Source: Larix kaempferi (Eukaryota > Streptophyta > Pinopsida > Pinales > Pinaceae). From it: 64,000 nt of DNA. The notes beneath the pieces are model-generated. The model did not search any database. It had not been told where the DNA came from and worked only from the letters and a program-made list of their open reading frames with translations. Position numbers and translations under genes: made by a program. Positions 34,430 to 45,556 of this stretch are shown here, in pieces (position 1 is the stretch's first letter; each line of letters starts with the position of its first letter). The stretch spans positions 3,390,001 through 3,454,000 of the forward strand of contig BSBM01000597.1 in assembly GCA_027924585.1 (NCBI GenBank). The letters are read 5' to 3'.

Positions 34430-34785
34430 CCTAATACATATCAATGTACATGATCTACCTGATCATACAATGTATTCTCCTGATACATATACAGATACAT
34501 GGTCCAAGCATACAACATGATGCATATACACAATACATACAAGTGATCCAACTGATCATATCCAGCATCCAACATGATGCATACATACATATAAATGATC
34601 CAACTGATCATATCCAGCATCCAACATGATGCACACATACATATACATATTGATCCAACTGATCATATCCAACATCCAACATGATGCACACATACATATA
34701 CATATAAATGATCCAACTGATCATATCCAACATCCAACATGATGCACACATACATATAAATGATCCAACTGATCATACAAAGCAT
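34430..34785 (-). repeat. C2 3' tandem array 2 (GATCCAACTGATCAT repeats)
   Basis: Five or six units of about 50-60 bp built from ATGATCCAACTGATCATA, TCCA(A/G)CATCCAACATGATG and CACACATACATATA. The core TGATCCAACTGATCA is nearly palindromic. A degenerate version lies in C3 (about 55920-56200) and a shorter TGATCAGGATGATCAT-type version in C1 (about 40140-40270). Confidence 0.8.
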
Positions 34786-34890
34786 AAACTAGAACATCAT
34801 CCTGATGCTCATCATCCAGTGCCTACATCCACAGCCATGTGAAGAATTCTCCTTCCAACATGCTTGGAATGGCTTCAGCAAATGTGTCCA

Positions 34891-36260
34891 TCACTTCTTC
34901 CTCGAAGTGTCATCAATCTGAAGAACACCAAGCCTCTCCCTGAAGTACTCGAACTTCACCCTGGCTAGTGGCTTCGTCAGCACATCTGCAATCTGCTCAT
35001 CCGTCGCAATGTACAGGAGCTTCACAACTCCTCTCTGCACCATATCCCTGATATAGTGATATTTGATCTCTATGTGTTTCGACCTGTCATGAAACACTGG
35101 GTTCTCGGACAGCTTCACACAACTCTGGCTATCACAGAATATACCAGTAGCATCCAATGGGAGATCAAATAACTCAGATAGTAGCTTCCGTAGCCATACT
35201 ACCTCACAACTAGCTGAACAGGGTACAACATACTCTGCCTCAGCTGTACTCAGTGCTACGCAGGACTTCTTCCTGCTGAACCAAGAGATCACACCTGATC
35301 CCATACTGAAGTAGCACCCATATGTGCTCTTCCTATCTGCAGCACTTCCTGCCCAATCTAAATCAACATAACCCTGCAGGTTAAACTTTTGATTCGCTTC
35401 ATACTTGAGCCCATAATCCTCTGTACCCTTCAGGTACCTTAGAACATGCTTTACAGCAACCAGGTGAACACTCATCGGATCCATCAGGAACTAGCTCAAT
35501 GTGTTCATCGCAAAGCAAATATCTGGTCTCGTGTTCGTCAGGTACATCAAGGACCCAATCATCTGACGATACATAGTGATATCAACCGGCTCAGATGAAG
35601 CATCACATAGACACTTCAGGTTTGATGCCATAGGTGTGGCCATAGCCTTGCAGTCCATCATCCCGAACCTCTTAAGGATCTCTACTACATACTTCCCTTG
35701 TCCAAGGAAGATTCCATCACTCTGGCACACCTCCATGCCAAAAACAAATAGTGCATCATCCCCAAGTTCCTCAACTTGAACTCGGCAGCAAGCTTCCGCT
35801 GTGTGTCGGCAATCAATCTATCCTCACCTGATACAAACAGGTCATCCACATAGTAGTATCACTGGATTTCCTTCCTCAACCTTGTAGTAAAGGTTGGAAC
35901 CCGCTTTACTCTTGGTAAAGACCAAACTGGATAGAAAGCTGCCTATCCTACCATACCAAGTTCTGCACATATATGATTTCCTGTCATGTGTCTCAGAACC
36001 AAGTGGCTGCTCCACATACACTTCTTCTTCAACTACACCATTCAAGAAAGCTGTCTTGAAATCCATCTGGTGTATCTTCTATTTCATCACTTTTATATTT
36101 CTCTATGCTACCGTCTGCAACATGCTTGATCTTGATAGATCCATATGGAAGTCATAACAAACTTCCCTTCAGGTCTTGGGACTACATCCCAAACATCATT
36201 CTTCATGATCGATGGATCATGGCATTCTTCCCATATCCTGGGAACTTCAATATCTTCAAT
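34891..36260 (-). pseudogene. C2 reverse transcriptase-RNase H region, broken
   Basis: Minus strand in order: FKTAFLNGVVEEEVYVEQPL (35842-36066); KRFGMMDCKAMATPMASNL and YRQMIGSLMYLTNTRPDIC (35491-35736); then RNase H with YVDLDWAGSAADRKSTYGCY, STAEAEYV and SKHIEIKYHYIRDMV (34891-35484). About 13 codons including the LKKALYGLKQAP motif are missing, the YVDD catalytic stretch is damaged near 35845, and an in-frame stop replaces a glutamine codon near 35487. The protease and integrase that normally precede RT are absent upstream. Confidence 0.87.
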
Positions 36261-39200
36261 AGATAATTTTGTTGCTGAACAAATGTTGTAGTTCTTCTTT
36301 TGTAGGTGATGGCATACGATCTTTCCTACACAACAAGTTAAATTGCATGATTAGAAAACATCTCATAGTTTTCAGAACAAATTCTTACACATAAAGAAAT
36401 ATGTCATACAGTCATGCAATTATCTTAGCCAATGCTTCAATACAACATTTATCCATATCCCGTAACTTTCTAGATGCCTTCCAATATCTACCAGAACATT
36501 GTTAAGAGTGTGCACAACTCCCAACATGTCATCAAAGAGGTTTCATTATAGATAAGTAGCAATGGAATGTTGTACAGTTCCATAGGCTACTTACCCATGA
36601 ATATTAGTAGTATATTGTTCATTAATGCAACTATTCTAATATGCATAATACATAACCTAATTATAGGAACATTAGTATATACATTATTGAACAGTATTAT
36701 TTAAACAATAAAATATGCAAGTAATGACAATTCAAATACTTATCTTTGTTTGTTTGTTGGGTTGACTCCCTCTCAGTCTTTGCTTCTTTTCTGCAACTCC
36801 ATTCTTATGTGGATTGTGAGAAGTGGTCAACTCCCTCTGAATATCTGCATCCTTGCAGAAACTATTGAAGTGTGCTCCTTTGCTTTCTTGCAGGAACAAC
36901 TAGAGTGTGCTCCCTCTTGATCTTTGCTTCCTAGATTACCTGTCCTTGAACTTACATCCATCCTTAATCACTATGCATGCTTATTAGTATCATCATTGTG
37001 TTATCCTTGAGGTCTCATACATAATCACACATTTATTAGTATAGTCTTAATACTATCTTAAACATGTATATTCATGATCATTCACAGATAATAAACATTA
37101 GTATTCAAGGTTTCAGGACTCATACATTTTCTTATTTGATCATAGGACTATTCTGGTTAGTTGAATCATCAATCAAGATAAGAGATATAATATGCATAAA
37201 ACCTATGATTATTCAAACCTATACCTTCATGATTCTTCTGGCTAGTCATATCATCAATTATGGTAAGAAACATAATATGCATACAACCATGATTATTCAA
37301 ACCTATGACTTCATGAATAATCATTATCAACAACACAATAGTATAAGATCCCAACACAAGGTATGATTCTAGCTTGATATAGGAAAAACATACCTGGATT
37401 AGCATGCTAGGTAGTTATGTCTAACATACCCGCATAATGTCTTCTGGTTCTCTTCAGTGACTTGTGCTAGTAACCTGCATGTCTTATAAGTTAACCATTG
37501 TAGAACCAAGTTATACATACCTCGAAAGTAGATCTTCTATGTGATCCATGACAATGGATGGATCATTGTCTTCATGTCACCATGATCATATGTTCTTGAA
37601 GTAGAACATGATTTGTCTTTCTTGGTGTACCTTTTATGTTAGCAGACAACATAAACCTCATACAACAGCATAATGAATTAGTACAATCATAAGTGTCAAC
37701 ACCCTAACCAATGAATATCTTCTATCATGCATTCATAATTTTGTTAAGGTGATACGTCAAATCTAAAATCAAGATTGTACTAACCGTAATAACATAAATA
37801 CAAACATACCATAAACTTAATCATAAACAAATATCGAAACATACCTCGATGAGTCATACCTATCGAGATCACTTGTAATATTCTTATGTAAGGCCTTAGC
37901 CTCATCTCCCTCTGAAACAGGAACTTCTTCACTTATGCAGGTGACCAATCCATCTTCTTCTAGGATTAACCCAATCCACTTGATTTGAAAGAACTGGACC
38001 TGGAGCTGGATATGGGTTTGTTAGAGAAACCCCAAAAATTCAAACTTTGAATTTCAAACTTCCGAAAGGATAGAAATATGCGCCTTGATGAGCTGATCAA
38101 GATGGTATATTCAGAATTTGAAAACTGCAAAGTTTCACTCCTCAAAATTGCCTTTTAGATTTCTGGATTCACTCGGGAGGACCCTGAATTAGGGTTTGAG
38201 TTTCCCGGAGCTTCACCCAACCAAAATATTTGATTCAAAACTCTAAGTTTCAATTTTTCTGAGGAGCTTCCAACCGTGGTCACAAATTTTCAAAATTCCA
38301 ATTTTTGCAGAAGCCCTAATTTTCCATCTTTCCGATCAAAGTCCCGAACTAGGGTCTGATCAAGCCTGACCTTCTGCCCAACCAAAAATTCTGATCTTGG
38401 TCTCTAAATTTTTATTTTGATGAGTAGCATTCAGCCGTGGTCTCCGATTACAAAAATTCCAACTTTCTCCAAAGCCCTAAATTCTGAAAGCCATGAATGA
38501 AGGTACTCAAAAATAATTCTGTTTTGACAGAAATATGTACCTGAGTGTTTCTGGTGTAACTCCGATCCTTTTGATACACAGGGTTTGAAAATTTTTCCTG
38601 AGATAGCCCGACCTGTTATCTTTCCATCCCGACAAGTCTGACCTCAATTGGATTCTCTGAGAGAAAGTTATGCCAAGTGTTGCAACATGACCTGTTTATG
38701 CGATAATACAGGAGAGCGAACTTGTACGGAGTGCCACGTGTCACTATTTCAACTTCGGCCTCTGAAAATTTTTCCTAAGATAGATCGCCCTGTTATCTTT
38801 CCATTCTGATAGGTATGACCTCAATTGGACTCTCTGAGAGAGAGAGTTATGCCAAGTGTCGCAACATGACCTATTTATTGGATAATACAAGAGCGAACTT
38901 GTACGACGTGCCACATGTCACTGGTTCAACTTCGGCCTCTGAAAACATTTCCTAAGATAGTACAGTCTGTGTACTACCTTTTACTTTTTATGAAATTTCA
39001 TTTGGAGCTTCCTAGCCCAAGGTCACCTGATTTTGACTCAGATCTGGAAGAGGCAGAAACCCTATATTATACAGATCATAAATCACAAAGTACAACAAAT
39101 TAGAGGTTGTCCTTTGGACACAAGGTACATGTGGATTTAGTATTCTACTTGTAAAGGTTTCAGATCCGAATTTTTTTCCAAAATGGATTTATAGCGAAAG

Positions 39201-39290
39201 TTCTACGATGACTGGTTTTGCTATATCAAGCCCTAGCATCGTAAGTGCAACAAGTGTCATACATGCCATATCATGCCTTCTTTCAGGCTA
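36261..39290 (-). other. C2 spacer, gag stub and leader
   Basis: Counterpart of 29139-31800 in C1. A gag-stub frame lies at about 37855-37985 (EEVPVSEGDEAKALHK), with exon/intron-like spacer to its left and leader to its right. No integrase or protease frame was found. Within the leader, a segment of about 180 bp holding CTTCGGCCTCTGAAAATTTT and TATGCCAAGTGT is present twice (about 38575-38760 and 38760-38945) but once in C1 and C3. Confidence 0.6.
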
Positions 39291-39302
39291 GCTCTAATAC
39301 CA
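39291..39302 (-). other. C2 primer binding site, one mismatch
   Basis: GCTCTAATACCA: the tRNA-iMet primer complement with one substitution (GATACCA to AATACCA), adjacent to the 5' LTR. Confidence 0.8.
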
Positions 39303-39948
39303 TGTTAAATTTTCAGAATTTACTTCAATCTGATCTAGGATCTTAACTGAGAGAACAACATGTACAACAAATCTACAGCATATCATTCATGGACACAATA
39401 ATGCAAGCACAGAAGAGACACCAAGTTTACTTGGGGAAAACCATAAAGGTGAAAAACCCCAATAACTTCCTCAGAGATAGATAGAGCAATGATACAACCA
39501 GAATACAAGAGATAGTCTTCTCCTAGCAGCAGAGCCTCCTCCTCCACAAGTGCGCCACTCTCCACAGTGTGAGTGAGAGAATAGAATGTGTAAAATGAGA
39601 GAGACACACTCTCTATTTATACACTAACTTGACTTGACCTTTACTCAACTAGGTCGGCCTCAACTTAACCACTTAACATAATGCTGACTAGGCCGACCCC
39701 CACTAGGGTGGTCTAATAACCCTTTGACCCACATGACTTATACAGGGCCGACCCCAACAAGGTGGTCTAATAACCCATCAAGTATAAGTTACAACACTTA
39801 CAATATAAATGACAACACTTTCGTATAGAGGAATAATAACATCTCTATAGGAATACAACCACTTCCGTATAGAGGAATAATAACATCTCTATAGGAATAC
39901 AATATACATATATGTGAAATACATTCCGAAGTTACATATACATCAACA
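39303..39948 (-). repeat. C2 5' LTR
   Basis: 646 bp, the same length as the 3' LTR and very similar, including the same 44-bp internal duplication. The TATA motif on the minus strand (TATAAATAGAGAG) lies near 39615. Confidence 0.88.
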
Positions 39949-41262
39949 GTAGTTGTAAGGGTTGAAGCCATTTTTCACATGGTGGTAGATGTGCTCTTCC
40001 ATGGTGAAAAAGTAAGGGCAAGAGCCTTGTCCGAATGGTGGTAGATGTGTTCTCCCATGTCGATGGTGTAAGTGTTGTATGATGTGCATCTGGGCTGTGC
40101 TCCGTGGACGATGAGATGATCTGAAGAGGACATTGCTATAATGATCAGGATGATCATGTGATGATGATGAGCATTAGGACGATGCTATGATGATGATCAA
40201 CATGATCATGCGATGATGATGTGCATCAGGATGATGTACTGTATGATTATTATCAATATGATCATGAGTATCAGGATGATACTCTGTGGCCATGGATAGA
40301 TTGTGCAGGTAGCACGTAATAGGTCCCTGGGAGATACGATAGTTTGAGCTCGGATTCTCTTGCGAGGTTTTGCTATAGGTTGGTTGCGGACAGATTGTGC
40401 AGGTAGCATGTAATATCTCCTGCGAGATCCTATAGTCTGTGCTAGGATGGTCTTGCGAGGTTTTTCTACACGTTGGCCATGGACAGGTTGTGCAGATAAG
40501 CATATAATAGCGCCTTGGGATATTTGCAGATACTCTTGCTAGGTTTTGCCTATGGCATATAATAGCCCCTTGGGAGATCTGGCAAATTCTCTTTCGAGTT
40601 TTTTCTTGGGAGGACATATACTAACGCCTTGGGAGATTTGCAGATACTCTTGCTAGGTTTTTCCTATGGCATATAATATCTCCCTTGAAGATCTGGAAAA
40701 TTCTCTTGCTAGGTTTTGTCCTATGGCATGTAATAGCGCCCATGCCCTGGGAGATCCGATAGGTTGAGTTCTGTGCTTGTAATCAGTCCTGGTATGCTCT
40801 TTTGAGGTTTTTCCATGACCACATGTAATAGCACCCTAGGAGATCCGATAGGTTGAGCTATGTGCTTGTAATCAGTCCTGGGATGCTATTTCGATGTTTT
40901 GTGGTGGTCACATGTAATAGCTTCCTGGGAGATCTTGCCAGTCGTGCTTAGGCACATAAAGGATCCTAGAATACTCTTTTGAGGTTTTTTTGACGCACGT
41001 AGTTAGTCCTCAGATCCACAATATGGCCAAAGATGATGAAGACCTACAGGAGCCTAGGCCTACATCCAGCATGAAAAAGGGTTGGCTCTGTAGAACTTCC
41101 TATGACGAGAAGAATTGAGAGATAGCACCAGTGATCGAGATGACAAGTACAGTAGTAGTGATGATGATGCTCCGTGATCCAGTGACGATGATCCATCTCC
41201 AGAATTGAAGACTTGTGCCTATATGTATTGATGACTTGTGTCAAGAGAATACCTTCCTAGTT
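39949..41262 (+). repeat. C1 3' non-coding region with tandem arrays
   Basis: Resumes C1 after C2. First come copies of a unit containing GATGTGTTCTCCCATG and AAGGGTTGAAGCC (39949-40065), including the stretch that in C3 is the G2 integration point. Next is GATGATCATG-type repeat (40130-40290). Then, from about 40300 to 41000, come 8-9 units with ATAATAGCNCCTTGGGAGAT, TCTTGCTAGGTTTT or GAGGTTTTTCCATG. This is the plus-strand version of C2 array 1. The minus-strand open frames 40174-40617 are artefacts of the array. Confidence 0.8.
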
Positions 41263-41271
41263 AAGAGGGAG
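41263..41271 (+). other. C1 polypurine tract
   Basis: AAGAGGGAG directly before TGTTGATGTATTTG of the 3' LTR. Confidence 0.8.
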
Positions 41272-41905
41272 TGTTGATGTATTTGTAACTTCGGAATATA
41301 TTTACTTGTATATTGTATTTGCACTTTATTGTATCCCCAACGGAGATGTATTATTCCTCTGATTGGAAGTATCGTCAGTTGTACTTGCAAGTGTCACAAG
41401 TTATATTGTAAGTGTCGTAACTTATACTTGATGGGTTATTAGACCACCTTGATGGGGTCGTACCTGTATGAGTCATGTGGGTTAAAGGGTTATTAAACCA
41501 CCCTAGTGGGGGTCGGCCCAGTCAACATTATGTTAAGTGGTTAAGTTGGGGCCGACATAGTTAAATTTAAAAGACAAGTGAACTAGTGTATAAATAGAGA
41601 GTGTTTCTCTCTTATTTTACACATTCTCTCATTCACTCACTTAACATTAGTGAGAGAGAGGAGGAGTGCACATTAGTGTAGGAGTAGCTACTACAGTCAT
41701 CCATCTCTTGGGTTTGATCTTTGTGATCTTTGTATTGGTGCTTATTCTATCTCTATGGAAGTTGCGGGGTTTTTCACCTTCTTGGTTTTCCCCGGTGAAA
41801 TGTTTTGTGTCTCTTGCCTCTTGTTTCTTATGCTTGATGTGTTGTAAATGTTGTTCTTTCAGTTAAGATCCTAGATCTGTTGAATTAAATGATGAAAAAA
41901 TAACA
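41272..41905 (+). repeat. C1 3' LTR
   Basis: 634 bp, TGTTGATGTATTTG...AAAATAACA, TATAAATA at 41589-41596. It is clearly diverged from the 5' LTR by point changes, consistent with C1 being older than C2. The open frame 41666-41866 is internal to the LTR. Confidence 0.88.
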
Positions 41906-41910
41906 CACCC

Positions 41911-42045
41911 TTGTTGCACTGGCATGTATCACATTCAGCCACCATATGTTGACTTGTCCTTTTCATTCCCTTCCAAAAGAATTTAAGTCGTTCCCACTCA
42001 TACGTTTTGAGGAACCCAGAGTGCCCTACCAATGGATCCTAGGAT
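41911..42045 (-). pseudogene. G1 Gypsy integrase zinc-binding (HHCC) segment
   Basis: The minus-strand frame reads GHSGFLKTYEWERLKFFWKG, then MKRTSQHMVAECDTCQCNKG. This is the end of the Gypsy integrase N-terminal domain (H..., C-x2-C). It is the continuation of the integrase at 27383-28483 across C1. Upstream similarity fades near 42045, where G1 seems truncated; no protease, RT or 5' LTR of G1 follows to the right. Confidence 0.8.
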
Positions 42046-42424
42046 CGTGATTATATACATAGATAGAAGGAGAGAAAATACAAAGCAAGGATGGAGTTTA
42101 AAAAAAAACCATTAGAGGTAATAAAAATTTGGCTTGTGTGACTCAAAAAAAGGATGCAGGTTGATAGGGGGAGCAGTATGGTAGCAAAGAAAAACAAATG
42201 AAGTAAAACAACGTTATGCTGTTTAGGATTGTTATTGATGCATGCTTACCTTTTATGAATTTACTAGATACATCTATTATAGCAACATTAAGGGCGGAAC
42301 TGACTAAGATGAGATAGTTAGTAAGTGGAAGTAATATACCCGCTCAAGTGATTAAATGTCCAACCATGCCAGTAAGGAATTCCCTTAGGCCTTAAAGAAC
42401 ATGTCCTCAAATCTAATATGGAAG

Positions 42425-43110
42425 GTCAAAATGCACGTAGAGGTTGTAAAGAAAGGGAAAGCATAGTTTATGAAGGTTAAAATGCACGCATAGGTTGTGA
42501 AGGGGGTGAAAACATGCCCGGAGATGTGACTATGTCAAGGGGATACACTAACAAATTCCCACAGACATTAAATTTTCTAGAATTCCCTCCAAGATTTCAA
42601 GGAAGTGAAGAAAATGAAGAAACTGCTCGCAACATATAGTGTAAATGCATGCTAGATTCAGTTTATGCACGCACTGAAGAAGGTAGATGCCTACAGGGTC
42701 TTGAAATAATGGAGAAATGCCTGCACTAACTAAGAATATTCCCATATGTATGAAGGTAATATCAATAAATGCACACAGATCTCAAAAACATCTACAGTCC
42801 TGAGTAGAATTATGTCCACAAATCAAGAAAATATGCCCGCAATGGATGTATGAAAAGGAGAAATACCCGCTAGGAATAAGTAAATGCCCTCATGAAATAA
42901 AACCGTCTGCAGAGGTGAAGATTCCCGCAGCAAGTGGAAAGGTCCATTTAAAATGCCCACAGCAATTTTAAGAATGCCCGCGAGCAGTGAAGAAATGCCA
43001 ACAAACATCATAAAATGCCCACAAGGATTTACAAAATGACCTCCGGGTATATTAAATGCACGCCGGGATTTAGGAAAATGCCCGCAGGGCCTCCAGAATG
43101 CAAGCAAGGG
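42425..43110. repeat. Degenerate minisatellite, core AAATGCCCGCAGGG
   Basis: About twenty loosely spaced copies of AAATGCCCGCA-like words (AAAATGCACGCATAGG, AATGCCCGCGAGCAG, AAATGCCCACAAGGATTTA, AAATGCACGCCGGGATTTA, AAATGCCCGCAGGGCC), with period about 30-60 bp and densest at 42890-43110. The minus-strand frame 42823-43407 stays open across part of it (GHFPK..., GGHFVNPCGHF) because the unit lacks stops; I do not regard it as a gene. Confidence 0.65.
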
Positions 43111-44115
43111 TAGTAAAGGTACAGGTAGACATAATGGCATGAGAAGTGATGAAGTATGGAAGATGTATATGCACAGTTTTAAGTGATGTTGTAGAAGAAA
43201 CTCTCTATCTATGATATCCCCATTGATTAAGTTAGGATGAATACTTGGAAAAATGAATAAATCTATCTGAAAATGTTGAGGACTATGTATTAACAAATTT
43301 GAGGAAATCAATAAGTGATTAAAGTCACAGTCAAAGGCAGAGATCAACACAAGAAAATTTTGTATGTAAAGCTGTTCAATCCTATTTTTTTGAGGTTCAC
43401 AAGACATTCAAAGAAATAAGAAGGCTGTAGACAAAGACAAAAGTAGCCAGAACTAGGGTGCTAACTGATAAAGGGTGTAGACACTAATTGAGCATAAGCT
43501 TTTTAATCAATTCTCAAACATAGGGGGAGTATATTACTTAGTCAAAACATACTTCTGTGACAGTAAGAAGCAAGTTCTCAGGGAAATCCAAGAAGCAAAG
43601 GGAAGCCAATTTCAATACAAGTATAACAACATATCAGATAGAGGGAGTAGTCAAATAAAGAAGCATTCAAAAATCATTTTTTTAGGCATTGTGAAGTCCT
43701 TGATGGACATGTATTTGACCCTTTTTCATTAATGAAAAAGGGGGATATTGCTTAAAAAGGTTGCCATCAATGAAAAAGGGGGAGATTGATGAGCAAGGTT
43801 GTCATTGATGACAAAGGTAAGATAAAGGATGATGATATGACAAGAAGTGACAAATATTGATGACATGGATTGATATGGGAATTGGAACACCAAATGGGTC
43901 AAATGACCCATTTTGTGGTCATTTGTGGTTTGATGGGGCCATGGAACCCTTGGTGATGTTCCATGCTACCAATTGATGATGGGATTGAAGTCCATGGAAA
44001 ACATATAGATTCATCTTGATTGAAAGTCATATGATAACCTTGAAAGAGTCCTAGAAACTCTTGCATATCATGCCTTTGGGTCTTAATACCACACATTCGT
44101 TGTTGGAGTCCACTT
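43111..44115. other. Retroelement-like sequence with three G-run tracts
   Basis: Purine tracts AGGGGGAGTATATT (near 43523), AAAAAGGGGGATATTG (near 43736) and AAAAAGGGGGAGATTG (near 43775) resemble polypurine tracts, and TGTCATTGATGACAAAGG-like words surround them. This could be the 3' end of an undetermined element, but no LTR pair was found. Ends at the C3 target duplication ACTTG. Confidence 0.4.
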
Positions 44116-44120
44116 ACTTG

Positions 44121-44757
44121 TGTTATATTTTCATCATTTAATTCAATAGATCTAGGATCTTAAGTGAAATAACAACATGTACAACATATCAATCATAAGA
44201 GACAAGAGACAAGATACACAAAACATTTCACCGGAGAAAACCAAGAAGGTGAAAAACCCCGCAACTTCCTCAGAGATAGAATAAGCATCAATACAAGGAT
44301 CACCATGATCAAACCCAAGAGATAGATATCTTCAGCAACATGCTTCTCCTCCACTTTTGTGCACCCTTCTCTTCTCTCACTAATTTGAAGTGAGTGAATG
44401 AGACAATGTGTAAAATGAGAGAGACACACTCTCTATTTCTACACATACTTTCACTTGACCTTTACTCAAGTAGGTCGGCCCCAACTTAACCACATAACAT
44501 AAGGCTGATTGGGCCAACCCCACTAGGGTGGTCTAATAACCCTTTGACCCACATAACTCATACAGGGCTGACCCCATCAAGGTGGTCTAATAACCCATCA
44601 AGTATACGTTACGACACTTACAATATAACTTGAGAGACTTGCAAGTACAACTGATGACACTTCCAATCGGAGGAATAATACATCTCTGTTGGAGATACAA
44701 TAAAGTACAAATACAATATACAAGTGAATATCTTCCGAAGTTACAAATACATCAACA
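44121..44757 (-). repeat. C3 3' LTR
   Basis: 637 bp, minus strand TGTTGATGTATTTGTAAC...ATATAACA, followed on the outer side by ACTTG. The open frame 44193-44429 is the LTR-internal one seen also at 60706-60951. Confidence 0.88.
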
Positions 44758-44766
44758 CTCCCTCTT

Positions 44767-45551
44767 AACTAGGAAGGTATTCTCTTAACACAATTCATCA
44801 ATACATATAGGTACAAGTCTTCAATTTTGGAGTTGGATCATCGTCACTAGATCATGGAGCATCATCATCCTCACTGCTGCTATACCCGTTATCTCGATCA
44901 CTAGGCTATCTCTGAATTCTTCTTGTCATAGGAAGTTCTACAGAGCCAACCCTTTTTTTTTCATGCTGGATGTAGGCCCACCACATGTAGGTCTTCATCA
45001 ACACTGGCCATACTTTGGAATCCTCAGGACTTATTACGTGCGTCACAAAACCTTGAAAGAGTATCCCGGGATCCTTTATGTGCCTAAGCACGACCCGCAA
45101 GATCTCCTAGGGTGCTATTACATGTGACCCCACCACAAAACCTTGAAAGAGCATCCCAGGACTAATTACAAGCATACTGCTCAACCTATGGGATCTCCCA
45201 AGGTGCTATTACATGTGGTCACCACAAAACCTCGAAAGATCATCCTAGGACTGATTACAAGCATACTACTCAACCTATCAGATATCCCAGGGTGATATTA
45301 CATGTGGTCATGGAAAAACCTTGAAAGAGCATCCCAAGACTGATTACCAGTGTACTGCTCAACCTATCGGATCTCCCAAGATCTTTTACATGCAACTGCA
45401 CAATCTATCCACGACCACAGAGTATCATCCTGATACTCATGATCATACTGATCATATCATCTCATCATCCACGAAGCACAACCCAGATGCACATACACAA
45501 CACTTACAGCAACGACATGGGAGAACACATCTACCACCATTCGGGGAAGTC
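44767..45551 (-). repeat. C3 3' non-coding region, left of G2
   Basis: Carries array 1 units (about 45045-45400; AAACCTTGAAAGAGCATCCC, TCCCAAGGTGCTATTACATG) and the beginning of the GGGAGAACACATCTACC unit (45510-45551), where G2 landed. Confidence 0.75.
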
Positions 45552-45556
45552 TCCAG

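Larger units (their letters stand above)
32663..39948 (-). mobile_element. C2: Copia-family element, minus strand, nested in C1
   Basis: Two 646-bp LTRs (32663-33308 and 39303-39948) flank the polypurine tract (33309-33317), tandem arrays, RNase H and RT fragments, gag stub, leader and primer site (39291-39302), all on the minus strand. Equal LTR lengths and high similarity mark it as younger than C1. No clear 5-bp target duplication was found because a leader stub extends the left side. Coding parts carry stops and deletions, so it is inactive. Confidence 0.85.
28489..41905 (+). mobile_element. C1: Copia-family element, plus strand, split by C2
   Basis: Complete outer structure: 5' LTR 28489-29125, primer site 29126-29138, internal region, polypurine tract 41263-41271, 3' LTR 41272-41905. 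The flanks CACCC (28484-28488) and CACCC (41906-41910) are a 5-bp target duplication. Removing C1 and one repeat joins the G1 integrase reading ...CQCNKG to ETTLLPGL.... Inside, C1 has a gag stub, an RT fragment cut at about 32565, then C2, then C1's own 3' repeats from 39949. Compared with C3, about 1.5 kb of C1 (the rest of RT, RNase H and part of the 3' region) is missing where C2 sits. Confidence 0.88.

Noticed and set aside
40174-40617. 147-codon minus-strand frame with repeated KPSQE/ISQ motifs
   Set aside because: It is the C1 copy of array 1 read on the opposite strand; repetition comes from tandem units.
42823-43407. 194-codon minus-strand open frame
   Set aside because: About half of it is the AAATGCCCGCA minisatellite read without stops; the remainder has no motif.
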